Of a stretch of DNA of 12,800 nucleotides, positions 1 through 6,965 are shown in pieces. The position numbers and the translations under genes were made by a program. Below the pieces are notes generated by a model that had not been told where the DNA came from, did no database searches, and was given only the letters and a program-made list of their open reading frames with translations. Position 1 is the first letter of the stretch, and each line of letters begins with the position of its first letter. Source of the DNA: an uncultured Comamonadaceae bacterium (GTDB lineage Bacteria; Pseudomonadota; Gammaproteobacteria; Burkholderiales; Burkholderiaceae); the NCBI GenBank assembly GCA_946482115.1, contig CAMLQP010000057.1, positions 1 to 12,800 on the forward strand. The letters are read 5' to 3'.

Positions 1-1598
1 ACTACTTCCGCCTCTACGGCAAGCTCGCCGGCATGACCGGCACGGCCGACACCGAAGCCTACGAATTCCAGGAGATCTACGGTCTGGAGACCGTGGTGAT
101 CCCGCCCAACCGCCCGAGCAAGCGCGACGACCAGCTGGACCGCGTCTACAAGACCACCAAGGAAAAGTACGACGCCGCCATCGCCGACATCAAGGAATGC
201 CACGAGCGCGGCCAGCCGGTGCTGGTGGGCACCTCGTCGATCGAGAACTCCGAGATCATCTCCCAGCTGCTGCAGAAGGTGGGCCTGCCGCACGAGGTGC
301 TGAACGCCAAGCAGCACGCCCGCGAGGCCGACATCATCGTGCAGGCCGGCCGACCCGGCGCCATCACCATCGCCACCAACATGGCCGGCCGCGGCACCGA
401 CATCGTGCTCGGCGGCAACCTGGAGAAGCTCAGCGCCGCCATCGAGGCCGATGCCTCGCTGGACGAGGCGACCAGGGCCCAGCGCATCGAGCAGCTGCGC
501 CAGCAGTGGCAGGCCGACCACGAGAAAGTCAAGGCCCTGGGCGGCCTGCGCATCATCGCCACCGAGCGCCACGAGAGCCGCCGCATCGACAACCAGCTGC
601 GTGGCCGCTCGGGCCGCCAGGGCGACCCGGGTTCCTCGCGCTTCTACCTGAGCCTGGACGACTCGCTGATGCGCATCTTCGCGGGCGACCGGGTGCGCGC
701 CATCATGGACCGCCTCAAGATGCCCGAGGGCGAGGCCATCGAGGCCGGCATCGTCACCCGCAGCATCGAGAGCGCGCAGCGCAAGGTCGAGGCACGCAAC
801 TTCGACATCCGCAAGCAGCTGCTCGAATACGACGACGTCTCCAACGACCAGCGCAAGGTGATCTACCAGCAGCGCAACGACATCCTCGACGCCGCCGATC
901 TGAGCGCCCAGATCGATTCGCTGCGCGAAGGCACCATGACCGAGACCGTGCGCCAGTTCGTGCCCGAGGAAAGCGTGGAGGAGCAGTGGGACCTGCCGGG
1001 CCTGGAGAAGGTGCTGGCCGAGGAGTGGGGTGTCACGATCCCGCTGTCCGACATCGTGTCGCAGGCCGAGGCCATGTCCGACGAGGACATCGTCGAGCGC
1101 GTGGTCGCGGCGGCCACCGAGGTCTTCCAGGCCAAGGTGGCGCAGGTGGGGCAGGACGCCTTCACCAATTTCGAGCGCGCCGTGCTGCTGCAGACCATCG
1201 ACCAGCGCTGGCGCGAGCACCTGGCCGCGCTGGACTACCTGCGCCAGGGCATCCACCTGCGCGGCTACGCGCAGAAGCAGCCCAAGCAGGAGTACAAGCG
1301 CGAGGCCTTCCTGCTGTTCGGCCAGCTGCTGGACACCGTGCGCAACGACGTGACCCGTCTGCTGATGAACGTGCGCGTGCAGTCCGAGGCCCAGGTTGCG
1401 GAGGCTGCCGAGGCCGTCGAGGCCAGCGCCGAGCGCATCGCCAACGTGACCTACACCGCGCCCACCGAGACCGGCGAGGTCGAAACCACGACCGACCCCG
1501 CCACCCTGGTGGCCGAGGTGCCGCGGGTGGGCCGCAACGAACCTTGCCCGTGCGGCAGCGGCAAAAAGTACAAGCAGTGCCACGGCAAGCTGAGCTGA
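1..1598 (+). CDS. secA: Protein translocase ATPase SecA, C-terminal part (5' end outside window)
   Basis: SecA is the cytoplasmic ATPase motor that drives unfolded preproteins through SecYEG. The reading frame is already open at base 3 and gives 531 residues, so roughly the N-terminal 40% of a usual ~900-residue SecA lies upstream; this is a window edge, not a truncation. Visible parts (numbered from base 3): the [12 protein letters not shown] stretch (8-19) in the second nucleotide-binding domain, helicase motif [11 protein letters not shown] (125-134), and motif [10 protein letters not shown] (201-208) with its arginine finger region. The helical scaffold/wing region and a variable Ala/Glu/Thr-rich linker follow. 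The C-terminus carries the zinc-binding SecB/phospholipid tail with Cys515, Cys517, Cys526 and His527 (C-x-C-x8-C-H). The stop is at 1596-1598, and argJ starts 13 bases later. Identification is secure. Confidence 0.98.
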   Translation, partial: YFRLYGKLAGMTGTADTEAYEFQEIYGLETVVIPPNRPSKRDDQLDRVYKTTKEKYDAAIADIKECHERGQPVLVGTSSIENSEIISQLLQKVGLPHEVLNAKQHAREADIIVQAGRPGAITIATNMAGRGTDIVLGGNLEKLSAAIEADASLDEATRAQRIEQLRQQWQADHEKVKALGGLRIIATERHESRRIDNQLRGRSGRQGDPGSSRFYLSLDDSLMRIFAGDRVRAIMDRLKMPEGEAIEAGIVTRSIESAQRKVEARNFDIRKQLLEYDDVSNDQRKVIYQQRNDILDAADLSAQIDSLREGTMTETVRQFVPEESVEEQWDLPGLEKVLAEEWGVTIPLSDIVSQAEAMSDEDIVERVVAAATEVFQAKVAQVGQDAFTNFERAVLLQTIDQRWREHLAALDYLRQGIHLRGYAQKQPKQEYKREAFLLFGQLLDTVRNDVTRLLMNVRVQSEAQVAEAAEAVEASAERIANVTYTAPTETGEVETTTDPATLVAEVPRVGRNEPCPCGSGKKYKQCHGKLS

Positions 1599-1611
1599 AG
1601 GAACCCCTGAC

Positions 1612-2841
1612 ATGGCCGTGAACTGGACCGCCCCCGAAGACGCCACCATCCTGCCCGTGCCGGGCGTTCGCATCGGCGTGGCCGAGGCGGGCGTGCGCAA
1701 GGCCAACCGCAAGGACCTGACCGTCTTCCTGCTCGATGAAGGCGCGGCCGTGGCCGGTGTCTTCACCCAGAACCGCTACTGCGCCGCGCCGGTGCAGGTG
1801 TGCCGCGAGCACCTGGGGCAGGGCACCGGCATCCGCGCGCTGGTGATCAACACCGGCAACGCCAACGCCGGCACTGGCGAACCTGGCCTGGCACACGCGC
1901 GCGCCACCTGCGAAGCGCTGGCTCAGGCCCTGAATGTCGCGCCCGGCCAGATCCTGCCGTACTCCACCGGCGTCATCATGGAGCCGCTGCCGGTGGACCG
2001 GGTGATCGCCGGCCTGCCCGCTGCGCTGGCCGATGCCCAGGCCGGCCACTGGCTCAAGGCGGCCGTTGGCATCATGACCACAGACACCGTGGCCAAGGCC
2101 GCCAGCCGGCAGGTCGCCATCGGCGGCCACACGGTCACCATCACCGGCATCGCCAAGGGCGCGGGCATGATCCGCCCCAACATGGCCACCATGCTGGGTT
2201 TCGTCGCCACCGACGCGAAGATCGCCCCCGCGCTGATGCAGGGCCTGGTGCGCGAGCTGGCCGACGGTTCGTTCAACCGCGTGACGGTGGATGGCGACAC
2301 CTCCACCAACGACAGCTTCACGCTGATCGCCACCGGCCGCGCGGCGCATGCCGAGATCGCCTCGTGGGACGGTGCGGAGGCGAAGGCGCTCAAGGCCGCG
2401 CTGCTGGACGTGGCGCGCACCCTGGCGCACGCCATCGTGCGTGACGGCGAGGGCGCGACCAAGTTCATTGCCGTGCGCGTCGAAGGCGGCAAGACCACCG
2501 ACGAATGCCTCAAGGCCGCCTACGCGGTGGCGCACTCGCCGCTGGTCAAGACGGCCTTCTTCGCCAGCGACCCCAACCTGGGCCGCATCCTGGCAGCCGT
2601 GGGCTACGCCGGCATCACCGACCTGGACCAGACGAAGATCGAACTGCACCTGGACGACGTGCACGTGGTCACCGCCGGTGGCCGCCACCCGGCTTACCGC
2701 GAGGAAGACGGCGCGCGCGTGATGAAACAGAGCGAGATCACCATCCGCATCGGCCTGGGCCGGGGCAACGTGGCGGACACGGTCTGGACCTGCGATTTCA
2801 GCCACGACTACGTGTCGATCAACGCCGACTACCGTTCATGA
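1612..2841 (+). CDS. argJ: Bifunctional glutamate N-acetyltransferase / ornithine acetyltransferase ArgJ
   Basis: ArgJ moves the acetyl group from N-acetylornithine to glutamate in the cyclic arginine pathway; bifunctional forms also make N-acetylglutamate from acetyl-CoA. The 409-residue product has the usual family length. It is an Ntn-type enzyme made as a precursor that cleaves itself before a threonine. The cleavage motif is clear: [14 protein letters not shown], with Thr193 (codon at 2188) as the expected new N-terminal nucleophile, so mature alpha and beta chains of about 192 and 217 residues are expected. Other family signatures are [10 protein letters not shown] near residue 80, DGDTSTNDS near 225, and the C-terminal NADYRS. 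The ATG is preceded by AAGGA near 1598-1602. The stop TGA overlaps the next ATG by 4 bases (ATGA, 2838-2841), suggesting translational coupling. Whether it is mono- or bifunctional cannot be read from sequence alone. Confidence 0.97.
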   Translation: MAVNWTAPEDATILPVPGVRIGVAEAGVRKANRKDLTVFLLDEGAAVAGVFTQNRYCAAPVQVCREHLGQGTGIRALVINTGNANAGTGEPGLAHARATCEALAQALNVAPGQILPYSTGVIMEPLPVDRVIAGLPAALADAQAGHWLKAAVGIMTTDTVAKAASRQVAIGGHTVTITGIAKGAGMIRPNMATMLGFVATDAKIAPALMQGLVRELADGSFNRVTVDGDTSTNDSFTLIATGRAAHAEIASWDGAEAKALKAALLDVARTLAHAIVRDGEGATKFIAVRVEGGKTTDECLKAAYAVAHSPLVKTAFFASDPNLGRILAAVGYAGITDLDQTKIELHLDDVHVVTAGGRHPAYREEDGARVMKQSEITIRIGLGRGNVADTVWTCDFSHDYVSINADYRS

Positions 2842-3710
2842 ACGAACACTTCGAGCGCCTGCTCCAACGCGCCGAACAGCTGATCACCCGCATCGAGTCC
2901 GTCCTGCCGCAGCCGCTGGGCGAACCCGACTGGTCGGCCTCGGTTGCCTGGCGCTACCGCAAGCGCAGCAGCGGCCACGGCACGCTCGAACCCGTGCGCC
3001 ACGTGTCCGACATGCGGCTGGCCGCGCTCAAGGAGATCGACCCGCAGAAGGAGAAGATCCAGCGCAACACCGAGCAGTTCGTCAAGGGCCAGCCAGCCAA
3101 CAACGTGCTGCTGACCGGCGCACGCGGCACCGGCAAGAGCTCGCTGATCAAGGCCTGCCTCAACGAGTATGCCGCCCGGGGCCTGCGCCTGATCGAGGTG
3201 GACAAGGCCGACCTGGTGGATTTGCCCGACATCGTCGATGTGGTGGCCGGCCGGCCCGAGAAGTTCATCGTCTTCTGCGACGACCTGAGTTTCGAGGACG
3301 GCGAGTCCGGCTACAAGGCGCTCAAGTCCATCCTTGATGGCTCGGTGGCGGCGGCCACGCCCAACGTGCTGATCTACGCGACCAGCAACCGGCGCCACCT
3401 GCTGCCCGAGTACATGAAGGAAAACCTCACCTACACCCACACCGCCGACGGCGAGGTGCACCCGGGCGAGGTGGTGGAGGAGAAGATATCCCTGTCCGAG
3501 CGCTTCGGCCTCTGGGTCAGCTTCTACCCCTTCAGCCAGGACGAATACCTCGCCATCGTCGCGCAATGGCTGTCGTCATTCGGCGTGCCGGCGGCGGCCA
3601 TCGAGGCCGCGCGGCCCGAGGCGCTGGTGTGGGCGCTGGAGCGCGGCTCGCGCAGCGGCCGTGTGGCCTACCAGTTCGCCCGCGACTACGCCGGAAAACA
3701 CGCCGCATGA
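2838..3710 (+). CDS. DUF815-family P-loop ATP-binding protein
   Basis: This is an AAA-like ATPase of 290 residues from the DUF815 family, conserved in many Proteobacteria but without an established function that I know of. The Walker A motif GARGTGKS occupies residues 94-101 (Lys100). A Walker B-like strand FIVFCDD ends at Asp148-Asp149, and YATSNRRHL near residue 190 resembles a sensor-1 segment. There is no signal peptide or membrane segment, so it should be cytosolic. The start at 2838 was chosen because it overlaps the argJ stop (ATGA) and gives a family-like N-terminus ([20 protein letters not shown]); the frame is open further upstream, but that part lies inside argJ. The stop overlaps the mutT start, again ATGA. 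No recognisable Shine-Dalgarno precedes it, which fits coupled translation from argJ. Confidence 0.93.
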   Translation: MNEHFERLLQRAEQLITRIESVLPQPLGEPDWSASVAWRYRKRSSGHGTLEPVRHVSDMRLAALKEIDPQKEKIQRNTEQFVKGQPANNVLLTGARGTGKSSLIKACLNEYAARGLRLIEVDKADLVDLPDIVDVVAGRPEKFIVFCDDLSFEDGESGYKALKSILDGSVAAATPNVLIYATSNRRHLLPEYMKENLTYTHTADGEVHPGEVVEEKISLSERFGLWVSFYPFSQDEYLAIVAQWLSSFGVPAAAIEAARPEALVWALERGSRSGRVAYQFARDYAGKHAA

Positions 3711-4123
3711 GCGAGCCCCGAAAACACACGGAAGTCGCGGTGGGCATCCTGATCCGGCAGGACGGGGCGCTGCTTTTGTCCACTCGCCCCGAAGGGAAGG
3801 CCTATGCGGGCTACTGGGAGTTCCCCGGCGGCAAGATCGAGGCCGGCGAAAGTGTCACCCAGGCCCTGCGGCGCGAGCTGGTCGAGGAGCTGGGCGTGAA
3901 CATTGGCGAAGCGCACGAGTGGAAGGTCACCGAACACGACTACCCGCACGCCCTGGTGCGCCTGCACTGGTGCAAGGTGTTCGACTGGGCGGGCGAGTTC
4001 GAGATGCGCGAAGGCCAGCGGATGGCCTGGCAGACCTTTCCGCTGACCGTCTCGCCGGTGCTGCCCGGCGCCTACCCGGTGCTGGACTGGCTGGCCGCCG
4101 AGCGCGGCGTCACTGCAGGATAG
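3707..4123 (+). CDS. mutT: MutT-type Nudix hydrolase (probable 8-oxo-dGTP diphosphatase)
   Basis: Nudix hydrolase of 138 residues, close to the ~130 of E. coli MutT. The Nudix box GX5EX7REUXEEXGU is complete at residues 42-64: Gly42, Glu48, Arg56, Glu57, Glu60, Glu61 and Gly63 are all present. It is preceded by GYWEFPGG, the segment that packs against the purine in MutT enzymes. The expected role is hydrolysis of oxidised dGTP to the monophosphate, preventing A:C transversions. The start at 3707 overlaps the DUF815 stop (ATGA). Some proteobacterial MutT proteins carry a C-terminal ThiE-like domain; this one does not. The 3' end overlaps the convergent yacG gene by 14 bases. Substrate specificity within Nudix enzymes is inferred from similarity and genomic position (secA/argJ/yacG neighbourhood), not proven. 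Confidence 0.93.
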   Translation: MSEPRKHTEVAVGILIRQDGALLLSTRPEGKAYAGYWEFPGGKIEAGESVTQALRRELVEELGVNIGEAHEWKVTEHDYPHALVRLHWCKVFDWAGEFEMREGQRMAWQTFPLTVSPVLPGAYPVLDWLAAERGVTAG

Positions 4124-4313
4124 GGGCGCCCGGGCCCTGGTCGTCCGGGGGAGATTCGGCCGGCACGCGAAAGTCCTCGCTGGCCCAGGCCCCGAGGTCG
4201 AACTGCTTGCAGCGCTCGCTGCAGAACGGCCGGTAGGGATTGGTGCTGGCGTAGACGCTGTCACCGCCACAGGCGGGGCAGCGCACCAGGCGCGGTTTCA
4301 CCTCGGTGTTCAC
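4110..4313 (-). CDS. yacG: DNA gyrase inhibitor / zinc-binding protein YacG
   Basis: Small zinc-binding protein of 67 residues (E. coli YacG is about 65) that in E. coli binds GyrB and inhibits gyrase. The four zinc ligands are Cys12, Cys15, Cys31 and Cys35, in the pattern C-P-x-C-x15-C-S-x-x-C, with the typical [10 protein letters not shown] segment and an acidic-to-flexible C-terminus. I place the start at GTG 4311-4313 because GGAGGG (4321-4326 on the complement) lies 7 bases upstream. An in-frame GTG at 4341-4343 would add 10 residues and overlap zapD, but has no better ribosome site. The gene lies 22 bases downstream of the zapD stop, in the same orientation, as the last gene of the acbP-pilD-coaE-zapD-yacG string. 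Its last 14 bases overlap the end of mutT on the other strand. Confidence 0.93.
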   Translation of the reverse strand: MNTEVKPRLVRCPACGGDSVYASTNPYRPFCSERCKQFDLGAWASEDFRVPAESPPDDQGPGAPILQ

Positions 4314-4320
4314 TGGGCTG

Positions 4321-4326
4321 CCCTCC
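4321..4326 (-). promoter_or_regulatory. Shine-Dalgarno site deciding the yacG start
   Basis: Read on the minus strand the bases are GGAGGG, separated by 7 bases from GTG at 4313-4311. This near-ideal ribosome site favours the GTG start over the in-frame GTG 30 bases upstream, and gives a protein of family length. Confidence 0.75.
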
Positions 4327-4335
4327 GTGCGGCGC

Positions 4336-5142
4336 TCATGCACACAGGCACAGCTCGAACGACGCGTCCTCGCCGCTCGCGTGCAGCCGGTGGTCCTCGC
4401 CCAGGCGCATCAGGCGCACCGAGAACATCAGCCGGTTGCCGGTGATCTCGGGCACCGTGCCCAGCGACGGATCGAGCCGCACGCGCAGCAGCTGGAAGCT
4501 GCGGTTCTGGGGTAGGTTCTGCTGGTACTGGCCGCCCGGGGCCACCACCTTCTGTGGCGTGCCGCCGTCGCGCAGCAGCTTGAGCAGCCAGTGCACCGAC
4601 TCGGCGAGCGGCGCGATGTGGGCTGACCAGTCGGCCAGGTCGGCGCGTCGGGCGTCGGCCGGCTTGTGCTGCCAGTCGTAGTAGCTGGGCAGGTCGAACT
4701 CGCAGGTGCCGCCGGGGATGCCGATGCGGCTGCGCACGGCCATCAGCCAGTCGTTCTCGGTCAACGGCTGGCCGACCTTGCCGTTGAGCTCGTTGAGGGC
4801 GTTGAAGCAGCGGTCGAGCTGGGCGATGATCTGGTCGAGTGCCTGCTCGGAGATGGCGGGGTTGCCGCGGTAGGCGTTGAGCTGCTGCTTGTGGCGGTCC
4901 AGGTCCTTGAGCACGTCCGACTTCATGTCGGCCCGAGCCGCCACGTCCATCACCTCGAACAGGGTCTGGATCGCGTAGTGGTGGTCCAGCGGGTGCTCGC
5001 GTGGCACCAGTTCGGCCAGCCGGCGGAACAGCTGCTCCAGGCGCAGGTAGGTGCGAATGCGTTCGTTGAAGGGGTATTCGTACTGGATCACGGCGCGGTG
5101 CGGGGCTGGCGGGCGTGTGGGGCTTTCGGCAGCGGGCATCAT
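4336..5142 (-). CDS. zapD: Cell division protein ZapD (FtsZ-bundling factor)
   Basis: ZapD (DUF1342, formerly YacF) binds the FtsZ C-terminal tail and bundles protofilaments at the Z-ring in the cytoplasm. The 268-residue product is near the usual ~250. Family signatures include [19 protein letters not shown] (about 21-39), the helical segment around [41 protein letters not shown] in the middle, and the C-terminal beta-rich [11 protein letters not shown]. The N-terminal helices form the coiled dimer surface in known structures. Two ATG codons occur in tandem (5142 and 5139). The first overlaps the coaE stop as ATGA, so coupling with coaE is likely, and only a weak ribosome site is seen. The first ~15 residues are Pro/Ala-rich and probably disordered. 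Confidence 0.96.
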   Translation of the reverse strand: MMPAAESPTRPPAPHRAVIQYEYPFNERIRTYLRLEQLFRRLAELVPREHPLDHHYAIQTLFEVMDVAARADMKSDVLKDLDRHKQQLNAYRGNPAISEQALDQIIAQLDRCFNALNELNGKVGQPLTENDWLMAVRSRIGIPGGTCEFDLPSYYDWQHKPADARRADLADWSAHIAPLAESVHWLLKLLRDGGTPQKVVAPGGQYQQNLPQNRSFQLLRVRLDPSLGTVPEITGNRLMFSVRLMRLGEDHRLHASGEDASFELCLCA

Positions 5143-5744
5143 AGCCCGAATGAGTCCGCCAGTTGGCGCACGTCGGCGTGCAATTGTTCCAAGGTGCGGC
5201 CCGCGCCGTTGAAGATCACCGCGTCGGCCGCGGCCAGGCGCTGCGCGCGGGTGGCCTGGGCCGCGATCACGCGCTCGACGGCCTCGCGCGTCCAGCCGTT
5301 GCGGGCCACCACGCGGGCAACCTGGGTCTCGGCGTCGCAGTCCACCACCAGGACGGCGTGAAGGCGCTCGCGCCAGCGGCCCGATTCGACCAGCAGCGGT
5401 ACGTCGAACACCGCGCAGCCGCCGTCCATGGTGGCCAGCTGTTCCTGCATCGCCTGGTGCACGCAGGGGTGGACGATGGCCTCGAGCTGTGCCTTGGCCG
5501 CCGGGTCGGCGAACACGCGCTCGCGCATGCGGTCGCGGTCCAGCCCGCCGTCGGCGGCCACGAAGGCGTCGCCGAAGACGCAGCGGATGCCGGCCATGGC
5601 GCGGCCGCCGGGGGCGGTGCTCGCGCGCGAGGCGGCATCGGCGTCGAGCACCCGGGCGCCGCGTCCGGCCAGCAGCGTGGCAACGGTGCTCTTGCCGCTG
5701 CCGATGCCGCCGGTCAGTCCCAGGCGCAGTGCCGGTCCGCTCAC
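5139..5744 (-). CDS. coaE: Dephospho-CoA kinase CoaE
   Basis: CoaE phosphorylates the 3'-hydroxyl of dephospho-CoA, the last step of coenzyme A synthesis. The 201-residue product has the family length. It begins with LRLGLTGGIGSGKST, whose P-loop GGIGSGKST covers residues 12-20 (Lys18). The LDAD motif near 33-36 is where the substrate-site aspartate is expected, and a LID-like region (ATRAQRLAAAD) follows toward the C-terminus. The frame remains open far upstream, but the real start is GTG at 5742-5744: it overlaps the prepilin peptidase stop as GTGA and is preceded by GGGGGTGAT about 8 bases away. The stop overlaps the zapD start. A CoA-synthesis enzyme next to an acyl-CoA-binding protein is suggestive, but the pilD-coaE-zapD-yacG order is common in Betaproteobacteria without it. 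Confidence 0.96.
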   Translation of the reverse strand: MSGPALRLGLTGGIGSGKSTVATLLAGRGARVLDADAASRASTAPGGRAMAGIRCVFGDAFVAADGGLDRDRMRERVFADPAAKAQLEAIVHPCVHQAMQEQLATMDGGCAVFDVPLLVESGRWRERLHAVLVVDCDAETQVARVVARNGWTREAVERVIAAQATRAQRLAAADAVIFNGAGRTLEQLHADVRQLADSFGL

Positions 5745-6595
5745 AGGCCTATCACCCCCAGGATGGCCTGGGGGCCGAAGACGAGGGCGGTCAGTCCGCC
5801 CAGCGCCAGGAAGGGGCCGAAGGGCACGTAGCCACCTTCGCGCAGGCCGCTGGTGAACTTCATGGCGATGCCGATGAGGGCGCCGATGACCGAGGCCATC
5901 AGGATGATGGGCACCAGCGCCTGCCAGCCGAACCATGCGCCGAGGGCGGCGAACAGCTTGAAGTCGCCATAGCCCATGCCCTCCTTGCCGGTGGTGAGCT
6001 TGAAGAGCCAGTAGACCGACCAGAGCGAGAGGTAGCCGCCCACCGCGCCCCAGAGCGCGTCGGGCAGCGAGGTGGGTATCCAGCCCAGCGCGGCGGCGAT
6101 CAGGCCGGCCCAGACCAGCGGCAGCGTGAGGTCGTCGGGCAGCAGCGTGGTGTCCCAGTCGATGAAGGTCAGCGCGATGAGGGTGGCGACGAACCCCCAC
6201 CAGGCCAGCGTGGTGAAGCTGGCGCCGGACTGGGCGTAGCACCAGGCGAACAGCGCGCCGGTCAGCAGTTCGACGAGGGGGTAGCGCGCCGAGATGCCGG
6301 TGCGGCAGGACGCGCAACGCCCGCGCAGTGCCAGCCAGCTCAGCACCGGGATGTTCTGGTGCCAGCGGATCGGGGCCTGGCAGGCCGGGCAGCGCGAGCG
6401 CGGGTGGAGCAGGTTCAGCGGCGTGCCTTCTTCGGGCGCGGATTGCCCCGACAGCTCGGCGCATTCGGCCGCCCAGCGGCGTTCCAGCATCTGCGGCAGG
6501 CGGTGGATGACGACGTTGAGGAAGCTGCCGAACAGCAGCCCGAACAGGGCGGAGAGCGCCAGCCCCAGCGGGGCGGGCAGCGGCCAGGTGTCCAT
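5741..6595 (-). CDS. pilD: Prepilin peptidase / N-methyltransferase (PilD/GspO type)
   Basis: Inner-membrane aspartyl protease (284 residues) that cleaves the leader of type IV pilins or type II pseudopilins and methylates the new N-terminal Phe. The N-terminal methyltransferase domain has the conserved GSFLNVVIHRLP and two CxxC pairs (Cys69/Cys72 and Cys94/Cys97), probably zinc-binding. The catalytic aspartates are Asp146 in FIDWDTTLLPDDLT and Asp211 in GYGDFK. Several hydrophobic segments are seen: about 8-28, 107-122, 126-146, 155-172, 183-198, 226-245 and 260-283. The ATG at 6593-6595 lies 13 bases after the acyl-CoA-binding protein stop, with a weak ribosome site. Usually pilB and pilC stand directly upstream of pilD in this order; here they are replaced by the acyl-CoA-binding protein gene. 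Confidence 0.96.
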   Translation of the reverse strand: MDTWPLPAPLGLALSALFGLLFGSFLNVVIHRLPQMLERRWAAECAELSGQSAPEEGTPLNLLHPRSRCPACQAPIRWHQNIPVLSWLALRGRCASCRTGISARYPLVELLTGALFAWCYAQSGASFTTLAWWGFVATLIALTFIDWDTTLLPDDLTLPLVWAGLIAAALGWIPTSLPDALWGAVGGYLSLWSVYWLFKLTTGKEGMGYGDFKLFAALGAWFGWQALVPIILMASVIGALIGIAMKFTSGLREGGYVPFGPFLALGGLTALVFGPQAILGVIGL

Positions 6596-6608
6596 GAGGC
6601 CGCCGGGA

Positions 6609-6863
6609 TCAGCTCAGGGACTTGATCAGGTCGATGTACTGCTGCATGGCGTCGTCGGCGCCAGTGCCCTTGAAGCCGTTCCAGGCGTCCCACTTGGCGC
6701 GGCCCACCATGTCGCCGAAGCCGGGCTTCTTCTCGGTGTTGTCGCCGGCGGTGGCCTGCTTGTAGAGGCCGTAGATCTTGAGCAGAGTGGCGTTGTCGGG
6801 GCGCTCGCTGAGGTTCTTGGAGTTGGCAACGGCGGCTTCGAACGCGGCTTTGAGGTCGGCCAT
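6609..6863 (-). CDS. Acyl-CoA-binding protein (ACBP)
   Basis: Small soluble protein of 84 residues matching the eukaryote-like acyl-CoA-binding protein fold, a four-helix bundle that sequesters and ferries long-chain acyl-CoA. Diagnostic segments are LLKIYGLYKQATAGD (about 28-42) and AKWDAWNGFKG (about 56-66). These contain the conserved Tyr, Lys and Trp residues of the ligand site (YGLYKQAT, KWDAW). The start ATG at 6861-6863 has GGAG about 8 bases upstream. The gene is first of the minus-strand string leading into pilD (13-base gap) and is divergent from the WS/DGAT gene, 102 bases away. That pairing suggests it supplies acyl-CoA for neutral-lipid synthesis or buffers the acyl-CoA pool; this is inference from position. 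Confidence 0.95.
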   Translation of the reverse strand: MADLKAAFEAAVANSKNLSERPDNATLLKIYGLYKQATAGDNTEKKPGFGDMVGRAKWDAWNGFKGTGADDAMQQYIDLIKSLS

Positions 6864-6965
6864 GGAAAGGTCTCCGGGGAGTGTGTGGTGAAAATGCCTA
6901 CATCTTACGGGCTGTCCTTCGCAGAGAATAGGGCGCCCATCCCAGAACGAGCAGAGGAGCATCAC
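6864..6965. promoter_or_regulatory. Divergent intergenic region between ACBP and WS/DGAT genes
   Basis: This 102-base stretch must hold the promoters of both divergent genes. It contains the locally AT-richest DNA of the neighbourhood (about 6890-6930). A weak candidate -10 for the ACBP gene is TAAGAT (complement of 6902-6907). No convincing -35 box is seen for either direction. GAGGAG at 6954-6959, 6 bases before ATG 6966, is the WS/DGAT ribosome site. An 8-base palindrome GGGCGCCC lies at 6931-6938. Shared regulation is possible but not demonstrated. Confidence 0.5.

Noticed and set aside
1162..2805. Long open frame on the minus strand opposite secA/argJ
   Set aside because: It is a mirror of the high-GC coding strand: Arg/Gly/His-rich, no domain, overlaps two certain genes.
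4314..4343. Longer YacG from GTG 4341-4343
   Set aside because: It adds 10 residues not seen in the family and covers the GGAGGG ribosome site of the inner GTG.
5745..6464. Upstream extension of the coaE frame
   Set aside because: It lies inside pilD in another frame; CoaE homology begins right after the GTG at 5744.
5489..6625. 378-codon plus-strand open frame opposite coaE/pilD
   Set aside because: Arg/Gly/Gln-rich composition with no motif, while the other strand encodes clear CoaE and PilD.
6931..6938. GGGCGCCC palindrome in the ACBP-WS/DGAT gap
   Set aside because: Short all-GC palindromes are frequent at this base composition, and the flanks do not extend the symmetry.
6294..6965. 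Upstream extension of the WS/DGAT frame across pilD and the ACBP gene
   Set aside because: The open frame overlaps two genes on the other strand; the good ribosome site at 6954-6959 sets the start at 6966.
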